The notes: generated by a model from the letters alone, not told the origin. A stretch of 64,000 nt of DNA from Emiliania huxleyi CCMP1516 (GCF_000372725.1 NW_005199684.1:544030-608029); one strand, 5' to 3'. Numbered from the stretch's first letter, positions 1-9,835 are shown. Numbers and translations are program-made.

Positions 1-368
1 CCCCGCCTCGGAGGCGAGCGCGGCCACCTCTGGGGGAGGCTCGTCTCCCTCCCCGCACACGGCGACCAGCAGCGGGATGCCCGGCGCCTGCTGCGCCGCC
101 TGGTAGCAGCGGTACGGGGAGAGCGCGTCCGCCACAATGACGCAGGCAAACTGGAGCGCCTCCGCGCTGTACGATGGCGCGAACAGCAGCGCCTTCACTC
201 CATCATCGCTACGGAGGCTGGCGAAGCTAGTGACGTACGCGCCGTACAGATTGATTGCAGGAAGCGTGTCCTCCCTCGACCCGACGGAGAGCTGCCAGCC
301 GTCGGCCGCGTTGAACTCACCGCCGGCGGCGGAGGGAGGACCGCCGTGGCCCGATGTGAGTGTGTGTC
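1..368 (-). CDS. Partial gene, unknown product (runs off left edge)
   Basis: Read on the minus strand, the sequence is open from a likely 3' splice site (CCACAG, complement of 369-374) to the left edge. The translation has the composition of a normal folded protein, with stretches such as LPAINLYGAYVTSFASLRSD and ALQFACVIVADALSPYRCYQ. No family is recognised. There is no ATG in the visible frame, so this is an internal or 3' exon, and the 9-bp minisatellite just upstream would lie in the preceding intron. The plus-strand ORF at 137-394 is the antisense shadow. Confidence covers 'coding exon', not function. Confidence 0.45.
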
Positions 369-459
369 TGTGGAGGCTGTCGCTTCCGTTTTAGCGCATT
401 AGCGGAAGCCCAGATATTTCGATGCCAAACGCGCTTTGCCTGCAGGGTATCTTTAACCG

Positions 460-870
460 AGCCTTCTGAGCCCTCCACACCCCTCCGAGCCCTCCGAGCC
501 CTCCGAGCCCTCCGACCCCTCCGACCCCTCCGACCCCTCCGAGCCCTCCGAGCCCTCCGAGCCCCGCTCCGAGCCCCCCCACCCAGCCCTCCGAGCCCTC
601 CGATCCTTCTGTCCCGTCCGACCCTTCCGACCCCTCCGACCCCTCCGAGCCCTCCGAGCCTCGCTCCGAACCCCCCACCCAGCCCTCCGAGCCCTCCGAC
701 CCCTCCGACCCCTCCGACCCCTCCGACCCCTCCGACCCCTCCGACCCCTCCGAGCCCTCCGAGCCCTCCGAGCCCCCCGAGCCCCCCGAGCCCGGCTCGG
801 TGGCTCGCCCCTCCGAGCCCTCCGGGCACTCCATCCCTCATGAGCCCTCCCGAGCCCTCCTGAGCCCTCC
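460..870. repeat. 9-bp minisatellite (CCCTCCGAG/CCCTCCGAC)
   Basis: About 45 units of CCCTCCGAG or CCCTCCGAC, with runs of each variant alternating and a few degenerate units. Because 9 is a multiple of 3 and there are no stops, long ORFs appear in several frames on both strands (317-916). These are composition artefacts. The array probably sits in an intron of the minus-strand gene to its left. Confidence 0.9.
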
Positions 871-972
871 AGCGCCACCAGTGAAGTTGGAATACCTGCG
901 CCAACACCTCATGCAACGCCGCGTGTCACACCCGATCTTGTGAGTGCGCGTCTATGACCTCCACGTGGAAGT

Positions 973-1060
973 GTGACCAGCCAGGTGACCAGGTGACCAG
1001 GTGACCACCCCTGGAACTTTGATCAGACTCTCATACAGGTGACCAGGTGACCACCCCTCC
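973..1060. repeat. Short tandem repeat of GGTGACCA
   Basis: Two clusters of GGTGACCAG units share the continuation GGTGACCACCCCT and are separated by about 35 bp of unique sequence. This looks like a local duplication. No coding signal was seen here. Confidence 0.7.
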
Positions 1061-1100
1061 GTCCACGAGTGTTGGGCCACGCGAGGATCGCCATCTCAGA

Positions 1101-1585
1101 TCACCAGGGCGGGGACCGTGCAGAGAACAAAGCCTGCCTTGACCTGAAGTTACTTCGCAGGAAATTCTCAGCTGATGTAAGAGGGAATTGCCTTAGGCTT
1201 AGCCCAGCTTGTGCTGTTTCGTAACTGGGAACGATGTTTGCCGCCGACTGCCTGTTCAACTCGCACCCAAAATGTTGTGGCCTGGCTTCGTAGGAGCCGC
1301 ATTCTGGATCATCCGTGCAAAGTTTTGCGCAAATGGGGTCAATGCAGTATACGCGCTGCACACCGAGCGGTACCTTGGCAGCGAATGGCTTGTACTCGTC
1401 CGCGATGCCTTCATTGCAGTACAACTGATGGAATTCGAGTTCCGGATCGTCCTCATACGTTGGTGTGCTTTCCCCATCTCTCGAATCGAATCTCTCTCCA
1501 GTGTCCGGGTCGACCCACAATCCTTCATTTCCCCTCCCGTGCGGATTCGAATTGCACGATGGTCTGCCGTTTTTGATGTACGTAC
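1101..1585 (-). CDS. Cys-rich exon with PAN/Apple-like domain
   Basis: A minus-strand open frame of about 160 codons with no ATG; it seems to start at a 3' splice site near 1585, next to a dispersed pyrimidine-rich repeat. It begins roughly YIKNGRPSCNSNPHGRG and continues with WVDPDTGERFDSRDGES. The core has the cysteine spacing and aromatic/acidic context of a PAN/Apple module: YCIDPICAKLCTDDPECGSY, then FGCELN. The PAN-pentapeptide gene at 4228-7086 has a similar core. PAN modules bind protein or carbohydrate ligands outside the cell, so a secreted or surface product is likely. It could be the 3' end of the gene at 1645-2458 if the stop there is spliced out, but it is more likely a separate gene. 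Confidence 0.5.
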
Positions 1586-1650
1586 TTATAGCTTAGTGGG
1601 AGAAAAGAGAGAGGGGGGTTGTGTTCTCTAGGCCCCTAAGGGCCCTACGC
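1573..1650 (-). repeat. Dispersed pyrimidine-rich repeat (family A)
   Basis: On the minus strand this holds GGCCTAGAGAACACAACCCC, a C/T tract (CTCTCTCTTTTCTCCCA), then TAAGCT and GTACGTAC. A near copy is at 36285-36345 (+), a partial one at 48655-48698 (+), and a related one at 3603-3660 (+). The order of pyrimidine tract, TAAG and AG resembles a 3' splice region, and here it directly abuts a coding exon. Confidence 0.7.
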
Positions 1651-2458
1651 GCGGCGTGAGAGCTCGGAAGCGAGCTTTGCACGGCGATCGAGGATGGCAC
1701 GGTTTACCCCCTTCACCGAAGCGATGGAGATGCGTTCCGCGTGGTGTGACACAAATGAGAGGCGGGAGTGGGGAGGGTACGCGGTGCGGTATGTTTGTGT
1801 CTGGAAGCCAGGCTTGCCCACCGCAACTGTCCTGAGCGTGCCTCGACCGTTGACGTAGCCTGCGACGTTCTCGAATCCCTCGCCACAACGCTTCACGGGC
1901 CAAGAGTCGGGATCGAGTCGGTCGGGAATGCCGTCGCTGTCAGAGTCGGCTGTGCCCTCCTCGGCGTCGGGGGATGCCGTCGCTGTCCGAGTCGGCGGGG
2001 GGCGAGGGGGGTGGGCAAGGGGCCTCGGAGAGTCGCCGGCGCTCCTCCTCGGTGGTGGGATCGGCGACGCGCTCGATGGAAGAGGCATCGACGATGTCGG
2101 TGGCCTTTGAGCCCTCAACCGAGGCGCGGTCGTCTTTCGCCGCGTTGAAGCGCGAGAAAGCGAACTCGGTCGCGAAGGCGAACTGCATCTCGTACTCGGA
2201 GGCCGTGCCCTCAATGGCTCCTTCCGCCTGGGCGGTGGTGGTATAGGCTCCCGCGAAGGGATACACATCCTGCTTGCCATTACGCACCAGCCCGGGCGTG
2301 GCAAATGACTGGCCGATGAGGCCATGTGGCTTGTCGCGGGCCGGAGCGTTGCCGCGCGCCGTGAAGCTGACGTCGATCCGGTGGGCAGGCCCCTTGATGA
2401 GACAGTCGTGGCTGAGACTGAGTGATACGCGGCCGAAAGAGACGAATGTGAGACGCAT
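1645..2458 (-). CDS. Thrombospondin type-3-like calcium-repeat protein
   Basis: The minus-strand frame from ATG 2458 begins MRLTFVSFGRVSLSLSHDCL and continues through HGLIGQSFATPGLVRNGKQD and SEYEMQFAFATEFAFSRFNA. It then has two DSDSDGIPD motifs, which are DxDxDG calcium-binding loops as in thrombospondin type-3 repeats, and ends in a basic tail at 1645. These motifs are typical of extracellular calcium-dependent proteins. The two DSDSDGIP motifs lie in different frames. One C too many in the run at 1969-1973 (G on the plus strand) would explain this, so it may be a sequencing error or a real frameshift. The true start is uncertain, because the frame is open further upstream into a tandem repeat. 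Confidence 0.5.
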
Positions 2459-2500
2459 CCGAGACGCACCTGTCTCCTGTGCGACACTGACACTCAGCAC

Positions 2501-2560
2501 TGTGACAGCAGAGAGACGCTTGGAGAGAACTGTGACAGCAGAGAGACGCTTGGAGAGACG
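2501..2560. repeat. 30-bp direct duplication
   Basis: Two adjacent, essentially identical 30-bp units begin TGTGACAGCAGAGAGACGCT. They lie just upstream of the minus-strand gene at 1645-2458, and a GAGACGSAGAGAC-type purine stretch continues on both sides. Confidence 0.8.
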
Positions 2561-2815
2561 CAGAGAGACGGAAAGAATCATGCAAGTGAGACAGGGACGA
2601 AACACCCGTGAGACAGAGACGCCTCACCAAAATTTCCGTCACACGGACACGCAGAGACTGCCGACTGGGCTAGAGACTGAGAGAGGAGAATGGAACGATC
2701 ACTACACCACATGCCGTGCACTAGATAATTTTACCCATCTCCAGTAGAGGTGTCCGTTTTATTTACTCATTTAAATGGTACTAGATGAGAGACGCACACA
2801 CTCAGCACACTCAGC

Positions 2816-3300
2816 TCAACTGATCGTGAGCTCCCCAACTCCTTCGGAGGCAGAGGCAACGTCACCGGACGCTGCTGCCGGCGCCGCATCCTTCTTGGGC
2901 GTCTTCTTCGCTGCCTTCTCCGCCTTCTCCAGCGCCTGTCCAAACTCATCTTACGCGTTAGGAGGCGCGGAGGCGTGCGACAGGTCTCTCGTCGGCAGAC
3001 CTGCGCAGCGAGCAGCGCGCGCTGCGCCTTCTCCGCCTTGGTCGGCCCCTTTTTGACGTCATCCTTCTTCTTCGGCTTTGTGCTTTTGCCCATCGCGCCC
3101 TCCTCCTCCTCTATCGCCTTCCGCTCCGCTCTCCTCGCCGCCGCCTCGGCTGCCTTGGCCGCTGCCGCCGCATCCCCTGACGTGTCCTTAGCGCCAACCT
3201 CCCACTGCTTGTCGCGCTGCGCCTGCTTCTTTTCAAACGCCGCCTTCTCCTTCGCCTGCTGCGCCTCTTTGCTCTGCGCTTTTGCCTCCTCGCGGCCCAT
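2816..3300 (-). CDS. Small Lys/Ala-rich coiled-coil protein, CCDC124/Lso2-like
   Basis: Exon 1 starts at ATG 3300 (an alternative ATG lies at 3342) with MGREEAKAQSKEAQQAKEKA. It includes DKQWEVGAKD, which recalls the WxxGxKD motif of the CCDC124/Lso2 ribosome-associated family, followed by AAARRAERKAIEEEEGAMGK and a basic stretch. Exon 2 (2816-2935) gives ALEKAEKAAKKTPKKDAAP and a short acidic tail. Two in-frame choices exist for the intron: 2936-3018 (GC donor, whose start GCGCTG repeats the start of exon 2) or 2936-3000 (GT donor). The product is about 133-139 aa, shorter than CCDC124 and without its C-terminal block. Low-complexity helices can mimic this family, so the name is tentative. 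Confidence 0.45.
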
Positions 3301-3602
3301 ATAACCCCCCTTGCGGCGCGCCCTTGCGGGCTCACGCGGCACGAAAATTCTTCTCAGTTGTTTTATTTAAATTCTTCTTTCAGAGAGAGGCGAATGGGTC
3401 AGACTGTGCCTCGGAACGCTCCGCCTCGCGCCGCCCGCGCCAGTCATCGTAGGTAGAAGTCATTCATCGGCGCATGTGCATGTGTGTACGTGCATTTACA
3501 TTTAGTATCTCTCTCCTGTGTACGTACGTACTTTCTCTCTCTGTGTACGTCGTAACTCTCTCTCTGTCTGTGTACTCGAGTACGCGCGTATGACCTTCGT
3601 AC

Positions 3603-3717
3603 TCGAGTAGGGCCTTTAGTTAGGGGCCTAGCTAGAGAACACACTGTCCCCTTTCTCCTGTGGTGCACCTATGTTAGTGCCAGTGCGCGCCAGTCCCGTG
3701 CCCAGTGTTGTGCGAGG
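3603..3717 (+). repeat. Dispersed repeats (family A-like, then family C)
   Basis: 3603-3660 resembles family A (TTAGGGGCCTAG, AGAACACA, CCCCTTTCTCC). 3659-3717 holds GTTAGTGCCAGTGCGCGCCA and CAGTCCCGTGCCCAGTG. The second block recurs in inverted orientation at 52535-52590 with about 42 of 44 bases identical in the core. No gene is evident in 3301-3806. Confidence 0.75.
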
Positions 3718-3806
3718 GAGTTGTTGTCAAATTCTCCACAGTGTACGGGGACAGAGGAAAGCTTAAAATTCGCCGGTCGGACGGAGCCCCGATCGGTGCC
3801 GTCCGC

Positions 3807-3905
3807 CTACAGCTCCTTCTGCTTGAGCGCCTCAAATTCCTCCCGAGTCAGCGTGCCGTCGTTGAGCAGCCTCTTCAGCTGAGCCAGCCTTGCGAGGTCC
3901 ACCAT
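3807..3905 (-). CDS. SHOCT-like 32-residue ORF or terminal exon
   Basis: ATG (3903-3905) to TAG (3807-3809) on the minus strand gives MVDLARLAQLKRLLNDGTLT then REEFEALKQKEL. This matches the SHOCT pattern: a short amphipathic helix, G-x-[IL]-[ST]-x-EEF, then a second helix ending at the protein C-terminus. SHOCT motifs normally close a longer protein and are thought to mediate oligomerisation. The frame stays open upstream to about 3990, so this may be the last exon of an unseen gene rather than a free microprotein. It lies just downstream of the pentapeptide gene, with about 320 bp between stop and ATG. Confidence 0.4.
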   Translation of the reverse strand: MVDLARLAQLKRLLNDGTLTREEFEALKQKEL

Positions 3906-4227
3906 GATGCGGGAAGAACAAGATGGACGGCCGAGTTCACGCGCGGCGCGATTCTTTTCGATAAAGCCGTAATGCGTGTGTGGCTCTTAGTCTTACGTAC
4001 ATTCCCGGAGCGCGGCGGAGGAGGACTCTGCTGACTTAATCTTCTTTTGAAACCAAGACCGCAAGAGGAGCATGCACCATGTGCATGAGCTCCGTGTACT
4101 CCGCGTAGCAATGACGAAGCAATGACTACGGCTTTAACATGACACGAGTCCCGCGAGGGTTGGGGCCTGTTGAAGCTTGAAGCTAGCTGGGGGACAACGC
4201 TCACTACAAGTTCAGTGGCAAAAGGCC

Positions 4228-7086
4228 TCACTCCCTCCTCACGGGCAGGCCCGCCGGGCCCAGCCCGCCGCCCGGGGGGGGCGTGGCAAAGCCGATCGCA
4301 GTGCCGGTGGCGCCGGCGAACGCGGAGGGCTCGATGCCGGTGGCGCCGGTGAAGTCCGTCCCTTCGATGGATGCGCCGGTGAAGCGCACCCCCGAGCTGA
4401 AGCGGGCGTTGCGGAGGGAGGCGCCGTCGAGCCTGGCTCCGGAGAGGTCGGCGCCTATAGGCGGGCTCTCCCCGACAGCTGCTAGGGCGGATGCTGGGCG
4501 GCTCCGCTAGCGGCCCTCTGGGGAGAAGGGAAAGGGCGTGGCGCCCTCAAAGACGGCGCCCGAGAAATCGGCGCCTACAGGAAGGCTGTCGGAAGTTTCC
4601 TGGACGAAACCTCGCCGAGAGAGGCCTCCGAGACGGCGGCTAAGAAGTCGGCGCCGCGTGCGTCGATCTGCGTGAGGCCTGTGCACAGGGGTGGGGGTGA
4701 GGAGGGTCTCTTCACAGCAGCTGCGCGCGTCGATGCTGCGCGAGAGGCCGACGGAGGCTGTGAAGGTTGCCATCTGGAGCGAGGCGCCTATCGGGAGGTG
4801 TGAGAAGGCTGATGGGAGCTTCTCGGAAGCTTCTCCCCACTTGGAGCGCGAGGCACCGGAGAGGTCTGTCCACGCCAGGTGGCCGGCCTGGTCCATATTC
4901 ACAACCACCTTAGGCTGAAGAGCTCATCGAGACGCCCTCCCACCGCCTCGTGGCGGCCGGCCTCGAAGACGACTCCGTCGAGCTTCTCGCCCGAGAGGTC
5001 GGCAAAGTCGAAGCGAGAGTCGACGAAGGTGGCGCCTGGCGCAGAGTCCGCGAAGTCTCGGCTCTGGCTGCATCTCGGCTACTCCTCCGGCCACGTCTAC
5101 GTACGTCTGGGCGCCACATCTCGGCCACATCTCTCGGCTCCCTCTCCGCCTGCGAAATCGACCCCCCGGAAGAGACTCTCGCGGAAGTTGACGTCGTCGA
5201 CGACGGCCGCCTAGAGCCTCGGCCAGTCTCGGGTGATCTCGGGTGATCTCGGGCAATCTCGCAGGCTGGGCGCGTCTGGTTGGTGATGCCCGTAGGTTCG
5301 TTCCCACGAGGGAGGCCCGGATCAGCCTGCGGGGCGGGGGAGTGTCGGGGACGAGTCGTGGACGTGTCCCCGGGTCTGGGACCCTCCTCCCCCCTCCCCC
5401 TCCCCCCCCCCCTCCCGCAGATTGTCGAGCAACGTTGCTCGGTGCTACATCTCGGCTACATCTCGGCTACATCTCGCGTCGGCTGCATCTCGGGTGCATC
5501 GCGGCTATGTCGCGCCACGAGTTGGAGATGGCGGTGCCCTGCAGGTTGGCGCCGTCGAGCACAACGCTCTGCGCCTGTGGTGGAGGGCCGATCGCGGGAG
5601 AGCGGTCTCAGTGACTATAGTTGAGAATGGGTTCACACCCCGGCCACAGCCGATCCGTGCTAGGACATATGGCGGCTGTGCGCCTGGTAGAGGCCGATGA
5701 GGGAAGCGCCGCGCAGGTCTGCGCGCGAGAAGTTGGTCCGGTGGATGATGGCTCCTGTTGATCATTAACGCACACAGTCATGCGCGCGTAGTTCATAGAG
5801 ACGTTTGGTGCGGTCCAGGCGGGTGGCGCCTATTAGTTGCTTGACATGCGCTCCTCCTTCGAGCTCCACCAATGGATGAGAGGAGTCCGGCGCGGCGGAG
5901 GATGGCATGGCGCCTGCTCGTGAGTCAATACGTGATCATCACCGTACTCGAGAAGTATACATGGAAGGTGGTGCAGTGCGGTGGAGCCGTTGAAGGCCGC
6001 CTCGCGGAGGGTGGCGTTGCGGAAGGAGGAGCGGCGCACGTCGGCGCCTGCTCAGAGAGTCACGGCACGGTGATACAGAGAGTGGTGGTGGGGGGGGGGG
6101 GGGGGGGCGGCCGCACACGTCGGCGCCTAATCTCGGGCCAGCCTCGGCTGATCTCGCGCGACCTCGCCCCGCCCCGCCCCGCCCTCTGTGTGTGTGTGTG
6201 TGTGTGAGTGGCCGCCGGAGAAGTCTGCGTCATCGCAGTCCGCAAAGTCGAATGCGGCGTCGTGGGCGACGGCCTGCTGGAATGTCGCCTCGGTCAGGTT
6301 GGCGGCGACCAGGCTCGTGCTCGACAGCGTCACCTGCAGCAAGGCTCCGAGTCAGTACAGACGCCTCGGAGAGGAGCCTCTGGGCCGGCCTCCGTGGTGA
6401 GGTGTGTCTCTTGCGCCTCGCGCCTCGTTCAGGTTGGAAAACATGAGGAGCGACCGGTCGAGCTTGGCGTGGGCGAGGTAGCGGCAGCGCTCAAAGTTGG
6501 ACCGCGGACGCACCAGCGCGAGGCACGGATTCGGAGGCGGGCTTGGCGGAGGCTTGGGCCAAGGCTGCCACGGAGGCGGCGCGGGCGGCGGCGGCGACGG
6601 CGGCGGCGCGTGCGGCGGCGGAGGCGGAGGTGGAGGCGACGGCGGCTCGATCGGCGGCGGCGGCACTCGCGGAGGCCGTGGCGGCGCGTGCGGTGGTGGC
6701 ACCGCCGGAAACGGTGGCGGTGGGAGCGGCGGTGGAAGTGGTGGCGGCGGAGGCGGCTGGGTCTTCACATAGCAGCGGTAGCCGTTGACGGGTACGGTGT
6801 ACGAGATGGCCTCTGTGTGGATCTCACAGCGCGTGTAGCCGGTCAAAGAGGCGAACTCAAAGGCCGTGCAGAGCTGCTCCCTGGCGGTGCACAACGAGGC
6901 GCAGGTCGCCTCCGTTGTGAGCCACTTCATCTCCTCAAACGTGCCGACGCGCTTGTCAACAGTCCGGCAGCCGCCGGCTCTGCCGTTGGGCATGTGGTAT
7001 CCGGCGAGGTGGCCGGCGTGGCTTCCGGAGCCGACGTGGGGGCCGATGTATGAGCCGACGTTGCTCGCTTTTGAATGGAGTGACAT
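4228..7086 (-). CDS. PAN-domain / proline-rich / pentapeptide-repeat protein
   Basis: A multi-exon minus-strand gene. The first exon (7086 to about 6420) encodes a PAN-like core (ATCASLCTAREQLCTAFEFA, then CEIHTEAI), about 90 residues of proline-rich hinge, and CRYLAHAKLDRSLLMFSNLN, which starts the pentapeptide region. At least ten short exons follow, each with A(D/N)LxX-type pentapeptides: LVAANLTEATFQQAV (6210-6333), VRRSSFRNATLREAAF (5960-6033), TNFSRADLRGASLIG (5665-5758), VVLDGANLQGTAIS (5500-5577), DVNFRESLFRGVDFAG (5140-5216), then IGADLSGARLDGASLRNARF in the last exon (about 4460 down to stop TGA at 4228-4230). Such repeats fold as a right-handed quadrilateral beta-helix. The 5' end is uncertain; an upstream exon with a signal peptide may be missing. 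Several introns contain 10-11-bp repeats. Confidence 0.65.
5435..5510. repeat. 11-bp tandem repeat within an intron
   Basis: Imperfect units of GCTACATCTCG lie in an intron of the pentapeptide-repeat gene. A related array of about 10 bp (GGTGATCTCG) is at 5224-5262 in the neighbouring intron. Similar CCCGAGAT arrays occur in introns of the helicase (14240-14312) and near 58270-58330 in the ATM gene. Confidence 0.7.
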
Positions 7087-7273
7087 GTCTTTTCGAGGAG
7101 TTGTCCAGCTGTGGCGCTGCCGATAGGTGTTTCCCCACCGGTATCTGCGCCCATGGAGGCGCCGTTCACGGCCGGAGGAACACGACGGTCACTGTCCGAC
7201 ACTGTCCGAAGGCTCACGTCCTCTACGAGCGCTGCGGACGAGGCGGCTGCGGCGTGCAGCAAGAGGGCCGGAG

Positions 7274-7977
7274 ATGTCGATCAAAGAGCGTCTGGCCGCC
7301 CTTCAGCTCGCCGGGACCGGTGAGTTCGTGCCCTCGGCGTTCGTCAACCCCACGGCAACGCGCACCCGAGCAGAGTCTGGCGAGACCGCCCCGCGGGACG
7401 TGACTTTCGAGAGGGCCGACGTGACGAGCCAGGCCACGGGCTTCAAGCCCAAGTACGGTCGCTCAGACAAGAAGGAGGACGGCTCGCCGACTGTGCGCGG
7501 CACCTCTCTTTTTTCGGGTCGGCTGCTAAAGGCCGGCAAGGGTCTCAAGAAGAACGTCTTTGGCGAGGTCTGGGCGGTGCTGCGGAACGAGCCACCCACG
7601 CTCACATTCTACGCGGATGAGACGGAGGCGCGGACGATCGGCGCGCCACTTCAGCTTGACAAGCTCCCTCGCGACGATTGGCTCAGGCGCACGAACACAT
7701 CACACACTCTCTCTCTCTCCACCCTGCCCCCAAGCTTACTACAGATCTAGCTCGTGGAGAGGTTAACCTTGTCTCACATCTCACCTTGCCGCTCAGGGTC
7801 GACGGCAAGCGCCTCGTCCTCACCACTCCAGCGGAGGCGCTTTCCAGGATGGACGTCGCCGCGGCTGGGATCGCCGTCTCGCGCTCCGTCGAGACGCGAG
7901 TAGAGGCCGAGAGCGAAGAGGAGGCGGAGCGGTGGGTGGACATGCTAGAGCGGGTGGGGTCGTGCGGAGAGGGTTGA
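7274..7977 (+). CDS. PH-domain protein, 186 aa
   Basis: ATG 7274 gives MSIKERLAALQLAGTGEFVP and, after a disordered linker, a pleckstrin-homology core: SGRLLKAGKGLKKNVFGEVW, LTFYADETEA, then after an intron VDGKRLVLTTPAEALSR and finally the diagnostic last helix EEAERWVDMLERV with its conserved Trp. PH domains bind phosphoinositides or proteins at membranes. The intron is placed at 7654-7796 (GC donor, phase 2). That joins PLQ to VDGK in frame, and its first bases (GCTTGACAAGC) resemble the exon-2 start (GGTCGACGGCAAGC). Stop is TGA 7975-7977. The PH domain fills roughly residues 70-180, so this is essentially a stand-alone PH protein. Confidence 0.7.
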
Positions 7978-8258
7978 TGGGGGGTGGGGAGCCAGGGGGG
8001 GGAGGGGGGTTGCGGAGCCTCGAGTGCGGAGCTCGGTTGCGGTTGCTAGACTACGGGCTGCTAACCTTAGTCAGCGCCGCGGCGCGACGCCGCGCTCCGC
8101 GCTCGCTGACACTCTCCGGGCCGCGGTTCAAAAACACAATCACGCAAAGATATATATCTCCGTTCGTGCTTCGTCATTGGTGTGTGTGGAGAGGGCGCGT
8201 ATATACGTACACGTTTTAAGACATTTCCACCGTCTCACCAATTGAAGGCCGCCGTGCG

Positions 8259-9776
8259 TTACACCATGCGCACCTCGAGCCATCGCTCCACTTGCGCACG
8301 ACAGTAGGGGCACCGCTCCATCCTCGCGGAGCACGCGCGGCAGGCGCACTGATGGCTACATGGAACAGCGAGATGGGTCTTCGGGTTGGTGAAGCACACG
8401 ATGCAAGTAGTCTCGCCGCCCATAGTGGACTCGGGAACCATCCTGCGGCCCGTGTCGAATCTGGCGTCGGCCAGCGAAACGGCCGCCGGATTGTGCGCGC
8501 CGCCAGGAGCATCCATTGCGCCGACTGCTGACAGCCCGTCTGAGAGGCTGCCCCCTAGATCGCTCTCGAGCAGCTGGCTGGCGCTGTCAACACCGCCCTC
8601 CTCGTCCTCAGCCGGCACGCCCGCAGTCAAATCCCTGCCCTCCTCCGCCTCGCCTCTCGTCGCCACTGCCGGCGACTGCTCCACCTCGGACATGTGCGAC
8701 TGCAGCGGCTGCTGCTGCACCTGCGCGTCATAGCGGGTTTTCCCCTTCCCTTTTCTGTTCCTCACCTTTCTGCTATTGTTGAGGTGCGTCTTGTCTGCCT
8801 CTCCCGCTGCAATAGTTTCGGCAGCGCGCCTTCGACTCGCCGCGCGCCTTCGCCTCGTCCCTTCGTCCGCAGGCTTATTACGTTCCGTTGAATTGGTATA
8901 GCAAATTCTGGCCAACTGGAACATCATTAAGCAGCCGACAAGAAAGAAGAAGAAAACGGTGCCGTTAGCGTCACGAGTAACGAGTAAAACGAGCAACGAG
9001 TAAAGGAATGCCCGACTTGATGAATTTATCTCGATGGCCGTGACGCACGCCGTGTGGCCCATGTCCTTGGCGACTTGCAATGCAGTGTATCCCTGGCCAT
9101 TGCGCACGCTCACATCCGCACCCAATTGCATCAGGGCGGTCAAGGCCGAAGAGTGGCCGTTTTGTGCGGCGAGCGTCAAGGGGGTGCCGCCGTGGCGGCC
9201 TATTTGGTTGATCTCCGCGCCATGTGCTAGCAGTACTATGACCACTCGCTCATGCCCAAAATAGGCGGCAAACATTAGCGCGGAGTAGCCATCCGCGTTC
9301 TGCCGGTCAACCTCTGCTCCGTGCTGCAGCAGTGATTCGACAACATATTCGTGGCCAATACTTGCGGCGAGTACCATTGCGGTGTTGCGAGGCGGGTTGC
9401 GTGTCTCTCGGTCGACCTCCGCGCCGTGCCGCAGCAGCCTTTCGACAATGCGCACGTGGTTGTGGAACGCGGCCGACATCAGCGCGGTGAAGCCGCCGCT
9501 GCTGTCCTGATCGATCTCTGCACCTTGCTCCAGCAGCAAGTCAACCACCCGCTCGTGGTTGTTGGCTGCGGCCAGCATCAGTAATGTGGAGCCCTTAGTC
9601 GTTCCCGCGCGATCAGCCGCAGTGGGGCTGTCAATAAACGCGCTGGCCCTCCCACCGGCATCGAGCCAGGCCTGCACCGCAGCCACGTCGCCATGGCCAA
9701 CCGCCCTGATCACCTCGTCGGAAAGTGGCCAGTGCCGATCATCCCGGGCGAGCGCCAAGGAGAGGAGCAGGAGCAT
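8259..9776 (-). CDS. Ankyrin-repeat / transmembrane / RING-finger E3 ligase-like protein
   Basis: One uninterrupted frame of 505 aa from ATG 9776 (MLLLLSLALARDDRHWPLSD), so it begins with a signal-peptide-like segment; the open frame further upstream lies in a dispersed repeat and has no ATG. About six ankyrin repeats follow (STLLMLAAANNHERVVDLLL, TALMSAAFHNHVRIVERLLR, SALMFAAYFGHERVVIVLLA). Next come a hydrophobic stretch (SRAFLYSLLVLLV, then GTVFFFFLVGCLMMF) likely to cross the membrane, a basic and a disordered acidic region, and a C-terminal C3HC4 RING (CIVCFTNPKTH, PCSHQCACRAC, CPYC). RING fingers recruit E2 enzymes, so a membrane-bound ubiquitin ligase with ankyrin substrate recognition is likely. 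It has no intron, unlike its neighbours. Confidence 0.75.
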   Translation of the reverse strand: MLLLLSLALARDDRHWPLSDEVIRAVGHGDVAAVQAWLDAGGRASAFIDSPTAADRAGTTKGSTLLMLAAANNHERVVDLLLEQGAEIDQDSSGGFTALMSAAFHNHVRIVERLLRHGAEVDRETRNPPRNTAMVLAASIGHEYVVESLLQHGAEVDRQNADGYSALMFAAYFGHERVVIVLLAHGAEINQIGRHGGTPLTLAAQNGHSSALTALMQLGADVSVRNGQGYTALQVAKDMGHTACVTAIEINSSSRAFLYSLLVLLVTRDANGTVFFFFLVGCLMMFQLARICYTNSTERNKPADEGTRRRRAASRRRAAETIAAGEADKTHLNNSRKVRNRKGKGKTRYDAQVQQQPLQSHMSEVEQSPAVATRGEAEEGRDLTAGVPAEDEEGGVDSASQLLESDLGGSLSDGLSAVGAMDAPGGAHNPAAVSLADARFDTGRRMVPESTMGGETTCIVCFTNPKTHLAVPCSHQCACRACSARMERCPYCRAQVERWLEVRMV

Positions 9777-9835
9777 GTATGGTGTCCGACGCCGGGGGAC
9801 GCTGGGCACTCGAGAAGAATTCCGGCGCGCCCTTC

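Noticed and set aside
317-916. Long ORFs on both strands over the 9-bp minisatellite
   Set aside because: A stop-free repeat unit that is a multiple of 3 gives open frames by composition; the products are pure Ser/Pro/Gly/Arg repeats.
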